Positions 42,649-51,676 of a stretch of DNA of 64,000 nucleotides are shown here, piece by piece. The first letter of the stretch is position 1, and the number at the start of each line of letters is the position of its first letter. Source of the stretch: Alistipes sp. Marseille-P5061. GTDB taxonomy: Bacteria > Bacteroidota > Bacteroidia > Bacteroidales > Rikenellaceae. The notes under the pieces were generated by a model. It saw only the letters and a program-made list of their open reading frames with translations, searched no databases and was not told the DNA's origin. Where the stretch lies: contig NZ_LT985749.1 in the NCBI RefSeq assembly GCF_900290115.1, positions 84,230 to 148,229 of the forward strand, read 5' to 3'. A program made the position numbers and the translations under genes.

Positions 42649-44338
42649 TTCCGTCATTATGAGTCAATCGGCAGACTGTCCCGGTAATTTTTCCAATCGA
42701 ACTCATCTTTTATATTTTCGGCTCCGTTTCGGAGCCCTTTTTTCATTTTTGGACCCAACTGGAGCCAATACTCCAGTGAAAGGGCCGTTTCTCACTCACC
42801 TCGAACATCAGGCAGCCTGGGCAATTTCGTTGACTTCCCGCCGGACGAGCTGTACTGCATTCGCCGTGTGGATGCCAAAGAAGATGTACAGGATTTCGGT
42901 CAACTTCGTCCTTGCCTTGATGCGTTTCAGGCCATAGTGTTCCTTCTGCGTTCCGAACGAGCCTTCCATCCTCGTTGCCCTCACCCTCGCCAGCTCGTTG
43001 CGGATGATGTCGTTCTCTTTCTTTTCCAAGGACGGACGGCCACGCTTGACGAATGACGTCTGTATTCCTCTATCCTTGCAGTACCCCCTGTTGGCGCTGC
43101 CGGCATAGCCTGCATCTCCTCCGACCTTCTTCGCCTCCACACCGAAGAGCTTTCGGTGCATCTTCAGGCAGTGCGTAAGCCTGGTTCCCTCGTTGAAGGC
43201 ATTGAATGACAGCTTCTCGATGAATGAGAGTCCGTCAACCTGGATGTTGTTGCACTTCGCACCAAACTCTACGCTCTTCACTTCCTTGCCTCTCACGATC
43301 GGCCTCACATACGGCTTGCTGATGCTCACTATCCTGTCCTTGACACTCTCGCGAGGATTGTTGTTCTCGAAGTGGGCCTTCTGCTGGCGGTACACTCTTG
43401 TGATGATTTCAATATCGCTCTTCTGTCTGGCTGTCAGCAATTTCTCCGCGCCTGCATTCTCCCTCTCCAGTGTGCGGGTCTGCTTCAGTATCTTCCCCAA
43501 AAGGTTGAGCAGGCGTCTGGTCAGTTTCCTGGTCTGGACTTTCGTATGCCTGCGCCGCTTCCTGTACGACAGGTTGGCCTTCTCTACGTCTACGTACTTC
43601 GTCCTCGGACGGTGCACATTCAGCTTGGCACTCAGAGTGCACATTATCTCATATGACTTCTCTATTCCTTCCCACAGAAGCTTCGCATCCGTAGGATAGC
43701 GCATCTCGCTCTCGTAACAGGTTGCATCCGTATACATCGTATCCAGGTCCTTCATGTACGGTTTCCAGGCTCTTGCCAGTATCTCCTGCTGCTGTTGGAT
43801 CTTCAGCCCGCGGGCCAGCTCCGAAAACACGTCGTCCAGAAGTTTGTAGTTCGTCAGAGGATGCATCGGGTCTATTCTCACATCGCAGAAGAGCTGATAG
43901 TGGACGTTGCCGTTAAGATGCTCCATCAACCTCGGGCTGCTCAGACCTGTGTACATCTTCAGGAACATCAGCGCAACCTTGCCCTCCGGGGTGAAGTATG
44001 TTTTTCGTCCTTTCTTCGCTCTCATGCTCTTGCTTATCAGTCCAAAGTTCTCTGCCATCTCACTAAGCGGCAGCCTCTTCCTGATTTTTCCCAGCTCGCT
44101 AGTCTCGAACGTCCGCCTATACAATTCATAAAAATCGAACTCCGTGAAAGGAAGATCGGGTGATATTTCAGAGAAATTTTGTACCTTAGCCATGCAGATT
44201 AATTTTTGCGATACCTCCAAATTTGGCTTTTCTAGGGCAATTGGAGGTATTCTTTTTATCTTTAGCTAAGATGCAAATTTTATATTACATTGGCAATCAA
44301 TTCATTATAAAGTTTTATTCTTTTTACGACAGTCCCTA
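42632..44338 (-). mobile_element. Insertion sequence of the IS1182 type (IS5-like DDE)
   Basis: The 1707-bp element has terminal inverted repeats TAGGGACAGTCGT (left) and ACGACAGTCCCTA (right), differing by one base. A 4-bp target duplication ATTA occurs at 42628-42631 and 44339-44342. It contains a single transposase gene on the minus strand. The clean ends and duplication mean the insertion is recent. Confidence 0.8.
42808..44193 (-). CDS. IS1182-family transposase
   Basis: The start at 44193 (MAKVQNFSEISPDLPFTEFD) gives 461 residues. The N-terminal DUF772 region (EGKVALMFLKMYTGLSSPRL, then EHLNGNVHYQLFCDV) is followed by DTMYTDATCYESEMRYPTDA (first Asp), GGDAGYAGSANRGYCKDRGI (second Asp) and GSFGTQKEHYGLKRIKARTK (Glu-bearing Y-x2-Y/R-x-K block), the DDE layout of IS1182/IS5 enzymes. 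It fills most of the element and appears intact. Confidence 0.85.
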   Translation of the reverse strand: MAKVQNFSEISPDLPFTEFDFYELYRRTFETSELGKIRKRLPLSEMAENFGLISKSMRAKKGRKTYFTPEGKVALMFLKMYTGLSSPRLMEHLNGNVHYQLFCDVRIDPMHPLTNYKLLDDVFSELARGLKIQQQQEILARAWKPYMKDLDTMYTDATCYESEMRYPTDAKLLWEGIEKSYEIMCTLSAKLNVHRPRTKYVDVEKANLSYRKRRRHTKVQTRKLTRRLLNLLGKILKQTRTLERENAGAEKLLTARQKSDIEIITRVYRQQKAHFENNNPRESVKDRIVSISKPYVRPIVRGKEVKSVEFGAKCNNIQVDGLSFIEKLSFNAFNEGTRLTHCLKMHRKLFGVEAKKVGGDAGYAGSANRGYCKDRGIQTSFVKRGRPSLEKKENDIIRNELARVRATRMEGSFGTQKEHYGLKRIKARTKLTEILYIFFGIHTANAVQLVRREVNEIAQAA

Positions 44339-44597
44339 ATTATACCAACCACCCATTTATGAGTGCAAACAACAACATTTTAACAGAACTCAACTGAAAA
44401 TCTAACCTAAGAACCCAACATCTACCACCTCACATAGGCCCAAATATTACCTGATGTTAAAACTATAGGCTATGTTCCATCAATCAGAAACAAGAACAGA
44501 CACGAATAACCCTTGACGGTCAGTAGACTATCAAGGGTCATAATTTAGCTTATGTTCTCAGCAAGGAGAACCTCAAATTAGAGATAGAGAGAACATT

Positions 44598-45125
44598 CTA
44601 ATCTTTTTTCTCTTCATCCTTCTTAACACTACTCTTAAGATCTTCTAAATGCACCCAATGCCGACCCACCATTTTCTGTAATTCCGAGGCCATAAACTTA
44701 CTTGATGCAATGACGATGACCTTTTTACCTCGGGCTTTTAATAAATCTAATGCTCGTGTAAAATCACCATCACCACTAACTAATACTGCTAAATCATAAT
44801 TATCAATAGTATTAAACATATCTAATACTATTTCAATGTCTAAATTAGCTTTTTGCTTTTGTGTTTTAGTCTTAGCATCAAATATCGTTTTAATAGGTTT
44901 TGTTACAAGGCTATATCCCATTCGAGGAAGCGCCTTAAGAAATAACTCCTGCTTAACCTCCGGTGGAATACCTTGACCAATATAATAAAATGCGTCTGCA
45001 ATATTACCATAATTGGACTCAATGTATGCAAGTAATTTGCATGGATCAACAAACCATCTTAAATCATCTCTTTGCATGTAAAATAAATTAGCTCCATCCA
45101 CGAAAACAGATACACGTTGTGCCAT
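44598..45125 (-). CDS. NYN-domain (PIN-like) nuclease protein
   Basis: The start at 45125 (MAQRVSVFVDGANLFYMQRD) gives 175 residues. FVDGANLF, then DIEIVLDMFNTIDNYDLAVL, then VSGDGDFTRALDLLKARGKK, VIVIASSKFMASELQKM are the conserved acidic motifs of NYN/LabA-type PIN-like ribonucleases. A charged Lys/Asp/Glu tail follows. It stands alone in AT-rich DNA; its substrate is unknown. The region 44343-44597 shows no gene. Confidence 0.88.
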   Translation of the reverse strand: MAQRVSVFVDGANLFYMQRDDLRWFVDPCKLLAYIESNYGNIADAFYYIGQGIPPEVKQELFLKALPRMGYSLVTKPIKTIFDAKTKTQKQKANLDIEIVLDMFNTIDNYDLAVLVSGDGDFTRALDLLKARGKKVIVIASSKFMASELQKMVGRHWVHLEDLKSSVKKDEEKKD

Positions 45126-45167
45126 AAGATTATTGCGTTTTAAATTTATTACGCTAATATAATACAA

Positions 45168-45940
45168 AATTTGCCAATAAGCAATTAAAAATAACTCAAC
45201 TTATGATATAAATAAGAGAGTAAATAGTAATCTCTTTTTTAACTCAAGATGATGATATCAGCATCAAGGATTTAATGTGCCCGTGGGGCTATTGGATGCA
45301 TTCAATATGTTCAAATTCATCGTCAATATGCCGTTGGCCGAAACGTCCATGAAAATCTCAAGTAAGAAATTAAAAGTATCATAAAGTTTCTAAATTACGT
45401 ACCCATACTTACCAATTGAACTTAATATGAGAACCAGAAAAATAAGTTGGACAAGAAGGGTATCACAACCACAAATGATGTCTCCGTCTCGGTAGATATC
45501 TATTAACCCATCCTTTGACCTCGAATTTGGAGGAGTATAAAAGTCAAAACGCTCCACAATTTATAAGCCACGACAGAGACGCAAGATTAACACTATAAAT
45601 TAATATTTATCGGTAGTTAGAGTTTCATCTACAAGCAAGCAAGAAATCATCACGATTTATTGAGAAACAAATAGATTACCATGAAAATATTTTCTAACAC
45701 CTATGTGCATAATAAGTAGACAAAGTGTTGCAATCTCACACCATTAGAAATACAGCTTCAAAAATCCGCAGGTTCGTTTCCAATTCGGTTGCAAAATCAG
45801 GGATTTTTTCGTAACTTTGTAACAACCAAGTGAATACAAGGGAAAACAGCGAAAATAGGTTGTGGCCTATTCGGTGTATCTAAAAATTTTTACAATCTTA
45901 ATACGTTGATATATTGGCGATTATGATATGGGTTCAGTTA
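45168..45940. other. Intergenic region at the end of the accessory island
   Basis: No gene of any length is credible here. It includes a TAACTTTG match to the -7 element near 45812 without a following gene, and shifts from AT-rich island to GC-rich chromosome close to 45930, so the right border of the island probably lies here. No matching att duplicate is visible in the window. Confidence 0.5.
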
Positions 45941-46067
45941 CCCCACTCTCCGCAACGAAGAAAAGCCTGAGTTTCGAGAACTCAGGCTTTTTTTGTTTCA
46001 CCGCCGGACCGGCCCCGCACGGGACGGGCGGGCGGAGCAAAAAGGCCGGAACGGCGCAGCCGCACGG
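45941..46067. repeat. 127-bp direct repeat with terminator hairpin, copy 1
   Basis: The unit begins CCCCACTCTCCGCAACGAAG and holds a hairpin GCCTGAGTT/AACTCAGGC (45965-45987) followed by seven T, then a GC-rich tail. It recurs at 46135 with few differences. Confidence 0.85.
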
Positions 46068-46134
46068 CTTTTCGCCTGTTGCAGGGGCCTCCCCGGCGAG
46101 GGGACGGGGAAAAAGCGTGCGCAGCACAGTTAAT

Positions 46135-46260
46135 CCCCACTCTCCGCAACGAAGAAAGGCCTGAGTTCTCAAAACTCAGGCTTTTTTGTTTCACCGCCGG
46201 ACCGGCCCCGCACGGGACGGGCGGGCGGAGCAAAAAGGCCGGAACGGCGCAGCCGCACGG
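46135..46260. repeat. 126-bp direct repeat with terminator hairpin, copy 2
   Basis: This is the second copy of the 45941 unit, 194 bp downstream. Its hairpin is at 46159-46181, again with a T-run. It ends 10 bp from the lipoprotein stop and on the minus strand could terminate that gene. Confidence 0.85.
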
Positions 46261-46269
46261 GACGGAGAC

Positions 46270-47175
46270 TTACTGCCCGGCTCGCAGCGAGACGACCTTC
46301 GTCACCTCGTAGACGCCCGTATATTCGGCCGCAAAACCCTCATCGCGGGGTCCCGTATCACGGACCTCAAGCTCCGCCTCGACGACCCGACCGTTCTTCA
46401 CACCGCCCGTGACACGGTCATACTCCGCCGCAAGCCGACCGGTGCGGTCGATGACCCAATATTCACACGTATCGTTGTCGGCCATGAACGAACGGACCTC
46501 GTGACCGATAATCAACCGCCCCTTGACGCGCTTCGTGCCGCCCAAGACAACCGAATCGGGCAGCAGCACGATGCTCTGCTCGTCGAAAAGGGGTGCATCC
46601 TGGCCGATTTCGACAAAGAGCGCACGCCCCGGAGCATTGGCATGCAGCTCGAAATAGCGCATACCGCTGTTGCCCATACCCCATCCGCTGCAGGTTGCAG
46701 GCACGGGCTCCCCGGCACTCCGCCGGCGGAACTCCTCGGCGCAGGCCCCTGCCGGCCGAAGCTCAAAGCGCCGCACACCCCGACGACCGCTCGCCACCTC
46801 CTGCATGACACACTCCTGCGATGCATCCCAACCGGGCATCCTCCCGAGCTGCGAGAGCAGGGCTTCGGGACCGTCGCCGTCGATGCGGAGCACCCGCAGC
46901 ACCGGCTGCCCCGGGACACCGTCGCACTCGAGCCGGGCACCGGGCAGTTCCGAATCGGCCACCACCTGCAGCCGGCCGTCGCTCTGACTCCAGAAGCGAA
47001 GGCCCGCACCGGAGACCTCCTCCCACCAAAAATTCTCGAAGGCTTCGCGCGACGGACGTGCCGGGAAAAGCGGCTCATCCGCCCCCTTCTGCTCCGCCCC
47101 GCAGGCCGAGAGTGACAGCGCCAGCAGCGCCCACGAGATTCGGAGCCCGAAGCTCCGACCGAACACCTGTACCAT
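46270..47175 (-). CDS. Hypothetical lipoprotein
   Basis: The start at 47175 (MVQVFGRSFGLRISWALLAL) gives 301 residues with lipobox SLSAC. It lies 89 bp below a good -7 element, which supports the choice over longer upstream frames. The mature protein is beta-rich (LIIGHEVRSFMADNDTCEYW, then VIDRTGRLAAEYDRVTGGVK). It ends like a domain of unknown function with a conserved Tyr/Val pattern. I do not recognise a family. It is transcribed divergently from the porin. Confidence 0.6.
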   Translation of the reverse strand: MVQVFGRSFGLRISWALLALSLSACGAEQKGADEPLFPARPSREAFENFWWEEVSGAGLRFWSQSDGRLQVVADSELPGARLECDGVPGQPVLRVLRIDGDGPEALLSQLGRMPGWDASQECVMQEVASGRRGVRRFELRPAGACAEEFRRRSAGEPVPATCSGWGMGNSGMRYFELHANAPGRALFVEIGQDAPLFDEQSIVLLPDSVVLGGTKRVKGRLIIGHEVRSFMADNDTCEYWVIDRTGRLAAEYDRVTGGVKNGRVVEAELEVRDTGPRDEGFAAEYTGVYEVTKVVSLRAGQ

Positions 47176-47263
47176 AAGCCACGTGTTTGAAAAATGTCGT
47201 CTGACAACACGCTGCCGTTCCCCGAGGAGGGGCGACAGACCGTTCCGCGCCGCAGGCTTGATA

Positions 47264-47271
47264 CAAATATA
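47264..47271 (-). promoter_or_regulatory. -7 promoter element (TATATTTG) of the lipoprotein gene
   Basis: On the minus strand TATATTTG matches TAnnTTTG exactly, in the 356-bp divergent spacer 47176-47531. For the porin on the plus strand the closest match is CAACTTTG at 47456-47463 (7 of 8). Confidence 0.6.
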
Positions 47272-47531
47272 GTGAAAGATGGGCTCAATGGCAAACGGGA
47301 GGTCGGGAACTCCGCCTCGCGGGCAGCCATGACCCGGCCCCTTCGAAGGGAGCCACCCCCTCCAGAGGGGCCTCCCGCGGCAGCATGGCAACCGGGAAGC
47401 CGGAGCTGTAACCGAATTGTAACATCGGTTTCATAAAGGTTTCAGATTTATTTCGCAACTTTGTCACTCGAAAGCCGGAATGAAACCATTCCCGTCAACC
47501 AAAACCTTTTACCGAACCAAAATACCCCAAG

Positions 47532-48875
47532 ATGAAACACCGTATCCTGCTTTTGCTGTTGTGTCTGACCGCCGCAACGGGACTTCGCGCCCAGGAGGAG
47601 CGTTCCCTGTTCCGAAAAACCGTATTCACCGTCAACGGCGCCTCGCAGACGGATTCCGACAGCCTCGAAGTGGCCCATCAGGAGTATCCCGCAGACAGCA
47701 TCGCGGCTCTCGCCGACGCGGAGCACTCCGACGAGGAGCTGCTCGAACTGCTGCGCATGATGCCCAACATCGAGATAGGCAAGGGCATCACCTTCCAGCC
47801 GCGGAGCAAGTGGTACTCGATGACGCTGCGCTTCCGCATGCAGAACATGGTGGGGCTCTCGTTCGACCGCGACTTCTCGCTCACGCAGACCGAGGCGCGC
47901 GTCAAGCGGCTGCGCCTGCGCTTCGACGGTTACATCTACTCGCCCAAGCTGGTCTACTCCATCCAGCTCGGATTCACTCCCTACGACACCAAGGAGCTGC
48001 CCAACGGCAACACGAACATCGTCCGCGACGCAATCGTCTACTACGTACCCAACGCACACTGGAACATCGGCTTCGGACAGACGAAAATCAAGGCCAACCG
48101 CGCCCGCGTCAACTCGTCGAGTGCCCTGCAGTTCGTCGACCGCAGCATCGTCAACAGCGAATTCAACCTCGACCGCGACTTCGGATTCTTCGGTGAATAC
48201 AACGGCCGCATCGGCAAGCGCTTCCGCCTCTCGGCCAAAGGCTCCATCACGCTGGGCGAGGGCCGCAACTGGAGCACGTCGTCCGACGGCGGACTGGCCT
48301 ATACGGGACGCCTGGAGCTCTACCCGCTGGGGCGTTTCAAGTCGAAGGGCGACGTCATCGAAGGCGACTTCGAATACGATGAGCAGGTGCGCATCCTGCT
48401 GGCGGGCGCCTACTCCTACAACAGCCGCGCCGTGCGCATCCAGGGCCAGAACGGCGCACTGATGCCCGAGGGCGAGCACCGCAACCTGGGCTCCTACTTT
48501 TTCGACTTCATCCTCAAGTACCGCGGCTTCGCCTTCTATACCGACTTCATGGGCCGCACGTGCGACACCCCGCTCTTCGACGGCAACGAAGGCATCTTCG
48601 TCTACACGGGCAAGGGCCTCAACCTCCAGACGAGCTACCTCATCAAGCAGAAGTGGGAAATCGCGCTGCGCAACTCGACGATGTTCCCCGACCGCGAGGT
48701 GCAGTCGCTGGCCGGCTACCGCCGCTGGAACCAGACCACCATCGGCGTGACGCGCTACCTCATCGGGCACAGCCTCAAGCTGCAGGCCGACGCCTCGTAC
48801 AACCACCAGAGCGGAGCGCTCAACCCCAACTACAACCGCTGGGAAATCCGCTTCCAGGTCGAGCTGGGTCTTTAG
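47532..48875 (+). CDS. Outer-membrane porin (phosphate-selective porin O/P-like)
   Basis: The 447-residue protein has a signal peptide (MKHRILLLLLCLTAATGLRA). The mature protein is rich in alternating beta-strands (WYSMTLRFRMQNMVGLSFDR, then RLRLRFDGYIYSPKLVYSIQ, then HWNIGFGQTKIKANRARVNS) and ends in a beta-strand (RWEIRFQVELGL), the pattern of porin O/P proteins. It probably admits anions or small solutes. A terminator follows. Confidence 0.85.
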   Translation: MKHRILLLLLCLTAATGLRAQEERSLFRKTVFTVNGASQTDSDSLEVAHQEYPADSIAALADAEHSDEELLELLRMMPNIEIGKGITFQPRSKWYSMTLRFRMQNMVGLSFDRDFSLTQTEARVKRLRLRFDGYIYSPKLVYSIQLGFTPYDTKELPNGNTNIVRDAIVYYVPNAHWNIGFGQTKIKANRARVNSSSALQFVDRSIVNSEFNLDRDFGFFGEYNGRIGKRFRLSAKGSITLGEGRNWSTSSDGGLAYTGRLELYPLGRFKSKGDVIEGDFEYDEQVRILLAGAYSYNSRAVRIQGQNGALMPEGEHRNLGSYFFDFILKYRGFAFYTDFMGRTCDTPLFDGNEGIFVYTGKGLNLQTSYLIKQKWEIALRNSTMFPDREVQSLAGYRRWNQTTIGVTRYLIGHSLKLQADASYNHQSGALNPNYNRWEIRFQVELGL

Positions 48876-48898
48876 GCCATCGAGCCGCCCGACAGACA

Positions 48899-48932
48899 AA
48901 GACCCCCGGCACGCAGTCGTGTCGGGGGTCTT
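48899..48932 (+). terminator. Terminator of the porin gene
   Basis: GACCCCCGGCACG and CGTGTCGGGGGTC form a near-perfect stem, 24 bp past the stop, with a TTCGTTTC tail. Confidence 0.75.
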
Positions 48933-49074
48933 CGTTTCATGCGGGGTCATACGGAGGATGCGCGCCGGCGGCGTGCGCAGTGTTCCGCCGCAACAGGCGA
49001 CAGCGCAGAGTCCGGCTTCGGCCCGGCGGCATGCGCAGCGTTCCGCCGCTAACGACGGCATACGGCCGCACCTT

Positions 49075-49569
49075 TCAGAGAATCTTGAGCGCAATGCGGG
49101 CGCAGGCCTCGGCATCGGCCAGCGCATGGTGGTGGTGTTCGAGGTCGAAGCCGCAGGCGGCCGCAACGGTATGGAGCTGATGGTTGGGCAGGCGGCTGCC
49201 GAAGATGCGGCGCGAGGCGCGGCAGGTGCAGTAGAAGCGGTAGCCGGGATAGGGCATGCCGTAGAGCTCGAAGGCGGCCTTGAGGCACCCTTCGTCGAAG
49301 GGCGAGTTGTGGGCCACGAGGGGCAGCCCCTCGATGCGGGGGGCAACCTCCTCCCACACGGTGCGGAAATCGGGGGCATCGGCCGTATCGGCATAGCTCA
49401 GGCCGTGGATGGCGGTGGTGAAGGCGCTGTAGTAGTTGGGACGGGGACGGATGAGGCGGTAGAGCGAATCGACCACCTCGCCGCCGCGCACGACCACCAC
49501 GCCCACCGAGCAGACGCTGGAGCGCTTGCCGTTGGCCGTTTCGAAATCAATGGCGGCAAAATCGGTCAT
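49075..49569 (-). CDS. DnaQ-like 3'-5' exonuclease (DEDDh)
   Basis: The 164-residue protein carries FAAIDFETANGKRSSVCSVG (Exo I, D and E), LVAHNSPFDEGCLKAAFELY (Exo II) and HHALADAEACARIAL (Exo III, H and D), so it is a complete single-domain DEDDh exonuclease as in DNA polymerase III epsilon. It may act in proofreading or nucleic-acid trimming. It has its own promoter. Confidence 0.88.
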   Translation of the reverse strand: MTDFAAIDFETANGKRSSVCSVGVVVVRGGEVVDSLYRLIRPRPNYYSAFTTAIHGLSYADTADAPDFRTVWEEVAPRIEGLPLVAHNSPFDEGCLKAAFELYGMPYPGYRFYCTCRASRRIFGSRLPNHQLHTVAAACGFDLEHHHHALADAEACARIALKIL

Positions 49570-49631
49570 GGGTTGCAGTCAATCTTAACGCAGCTCCGCA
49601 CGCCGCAGGGACGCAGCGTCGGAGGCGGATG

Positions 49632-49639
49632 CAAAGATA
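49632..49639 (-). promoter_or_regulatory. -7 promoter element (TATCTTTG) of the exonuclease gene
   Basis: The match to TAnnTTTG is exact on the minus strand, 63 bp upstream of the start. Confidence 0.55.
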
Positions 49640-49667
49640 GCCATTTCCGGCATCGGATGTACTCCCT

Positions 49668-49909
49668 GCCGGCTCAAAAACCGCCGCCGCTGAGAAGTTC
49701 CGGCCGTGTCCCCGCACAAGAATGGACCCCAGGCTCTCCTCTCCTCCGCCCCGCGACCGCGGTACCGGACGCAGCAACAAGCCCTGCCCCGCCGGCTCAA
49801 AAACCGCCGCCGCGGGAAAGTTCCGGCCGTGTTCCCGCACAAGAATGGGCTCCGGGGCCTTCCTTTCCTTCGCCCCGCGACCACGGCGCCGGACGCAGCA
49901 ACAAGCCCC
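49668..49909. repeat. 123-bp tandem repeat (about two units)
   Basis: Both units open GCCGGCTCAAAAACCGCCGC (49668 and 49791) and close with GGACGCAGCAACAAGCCC, with internal differences of length and sequence. It lies in a 577-bp spacer between the exonuclease and guaA genes that contains no credible gene. Confidence 0.8.
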
Positions 49910-50098
49910 CGCGCAACTCCGCGGCCACGGACTCCGGCTGAGCCCCCCCCGGCACGTCCCTCCGGCACCGTCCTCCACCCCCGAGGCGCCGGACCGCCAT
50001 AAAATTCCGCCTCCGGTCCTCCTCCGCCCCCCATGACTCCCCTCCTCCTCCGTCCCCACTCCACCTCGATGTCCCGCTCTTCCGCCGACACAAAAAAA

Positions 50099-50121
50099 CC
50101 GGACCGAGAGGCTCGGTCCGG
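50099..50121 (-). terminator. Terminator of guaA
   Basis: CCGGACCGAG and CTCGGTCCGG (10-bp stem, 3-base loop) are followed on the minus strand by seven T. It is 25 bp after the guaA stop. Confidence 0.9.
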
Positions 50122-50146
50122 AGCGTTTGCTTGCCGCAGAGCGGGA

Positions 50147-51676
50147 TTACTCCCACTCGATGGTGGCGGGCGGTTTCGAGGAGATGTCGTAGACTACGCG
50201 GTTGACCCCCTTGACCTTGTTGATGATGTCGTTCGAGACATCGGCCAGGAACTCGTAGGGCAGATGCACCCAGTCGGCCGTCATGCCGTCGGTCGAGGTC
50301 ACGGCGCGCAGCGCCACGCAGCTCTCGTAGGTACGCTCGTCGCCCATCACGCCGACGCTCTTGACCGGCAGCAGGATGGCACCTGCCTGCCATACCTTGT
50401 CGTAGAGCCCGGCCGCATGGAGGGCATCGATATAAATCTTGTCGACGTTCTGGAGAATCTCCACCTTCTCGGGGGTGATGTCGCCCAGAATGCGGATGGC
50501 CAGGCCCGGTCCCGGGAAGGGATGGCGGCCGATGAGCTGCTCCGAGATGCCGAGCGAACGCCCCACGCGGCGCACCTCGTCCTTGAAGAGCAGCCGCAGC
50601 GGCTCGACGATGCGCAGATTCATCTTCTCGGGCAGGCCGCCCACGTTGTGGTGCGACTTGATGGTGGCCGAGGGTCCGTTGACCGAGCAGGACTCAATGA
50701 CGTCGGGATAAATCGTACCCTGTGCCAGCCACTTCACATCCTTGATTTGCTGCGCCTCCTCGTTGAAGACCTCCACGAAGTCGCGGCCGATGATTTTGCG
50801 CTTGGTCTCGGGGTCGGTCACGCCCGCAAGGTCGCCGAGGAACTTCGCCCCGGCCTTGACCCCCTTGACGTTGAGCCCCATGTTCTCGTAGGATGCCAGC
50901 ACCTCCTCGAACTCGTTCTTGCGCAGCAGGCCCGAGTCGACGAAGATGCAGTAGAGGTTATGGCCGATGGCCTTGTGGAGCAGCACGGCGGCCACCGACG
51001 AATCGACACCGCCCGAGAGGCCCAGCACCACGCGGTCGTTGCCCAGCCGCTCGCGCAGCTCGCGCACGGTCGACTCGACGAAGCTCTCCGAGGTCCACGA
51101 CTGCGCGCATCCGCAGATGCCCACGACGAAGTTGCGGAGCAGCTGCGTGCCGTCGGTCGAGTGGTAGACCTCGGGGTGGAACTGGATGCCCCACGTCTGC
51201 TCACCCTCGATGTGGTAGGCCGCCACGCGGACATCCTCCGTCGAGGCGACAATTCGGTAGTTGTCGGGCACGCGCGTGATAGTGTCGCCGTGCGACATCC
51301 ACACCTGCGTCTTGGCCGGAAGCCCCTTCATCAGGGCATCCCCGGCGTCGCCCACCGTCAGCATCGCACGGCCGTACTCGCGGCTCGGCGCAGGCTTCAC
51401 CTCGCCGCCGAAGGCCGAGGCGAGGAACTGTGCCCCGTAGCAGACGCCCAGCAGCGGCAGCCGGCCCTTGATGGCCGAGAGGTCGGGGTTGGGAGCCTCC
51501 TTGTCGCGCACCGAGTAGGGGCTGCCCGAGAGAATCACGCCCCGCACCGACGCGTCGAGCGCCGGAATCTTGTTGAAGGGGTGAATCTCGCAGTAGACAT
51601 TCAGCTCGCGCACACGCCGCGCAATGAGCTGCGTGTACTGCGAGCCGAAGTCGAGAATCAAGATTTTTTCCTGCAT
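50147..51676 (-). CDS. guaA: GMP synthase (glutamine-hydrolysing)
   Basis: The 509-residue protein has a class I glutamine amidotransferase N-terminus with catalytic Cys in [17 protein letters not shown], a PP-loop ATP pyrophosphatase motif [14 protein letters not shown], and the C-terminal dimerisation domain ending KPPATIEWE. It converts XMP to GMP with glutamine and ATP. It is the last gene of guaB-hypothetical-guaA, and the start overlaps the preceding stop (TAATG). Confidence 0.97.
   Translation of the reverse strand: MQEKILILDFGSQYTQLIARRVRELNVYCEIHPFNKIPALDASVRGVILSGSPYSVRDKEAPNPDLSAIKGRLPLLGVCYGAQFLASAFGGEVKPAPSREYGRAMLTVGDAGDALMKGLPAKTQVWMSHGDTITRVPDNYRIVASTEDVRVAAYHIEGEQTWGIQFHPEVYHSTDGTQLLRNFVVGICGCAQSWTSESFVESTVRELRERLGNDRVVLGLSGGVDSSVAAVLLHKAIGHNLYCIFVDSGLLRKNEFEEVLASYENMGLNVKGVKAGAKFLGDLAGVTDPETKRKIIGRDFVEVFNEEAQQIKDVKWLAQGTIYPDVIESCSVNGPSATIKSHHNVGGLPEKMNLRIVEPLRLLFKDEVRRVGRSLGISEQLIGRHPFPGPGLAIRILGDITPEKVEILQNVDKIYIDALHAAGLYDKVWQAGAILLPVKSVGVMGDERTYESCVALRAVTSTDGMTADWVHLPYEFLADVSNDIINKVKGVNRVVYDISSKPPATIEWE

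Noticed and set aside
45905..45960. tRNA gene at the island edge
   Set aside because: A GGGTTCAGTTACCCC-like piece resembles a T-arm, but no D-arm, anticodon arm or acceptor partner precedes it. No tRNA is otherwise visible in the window.
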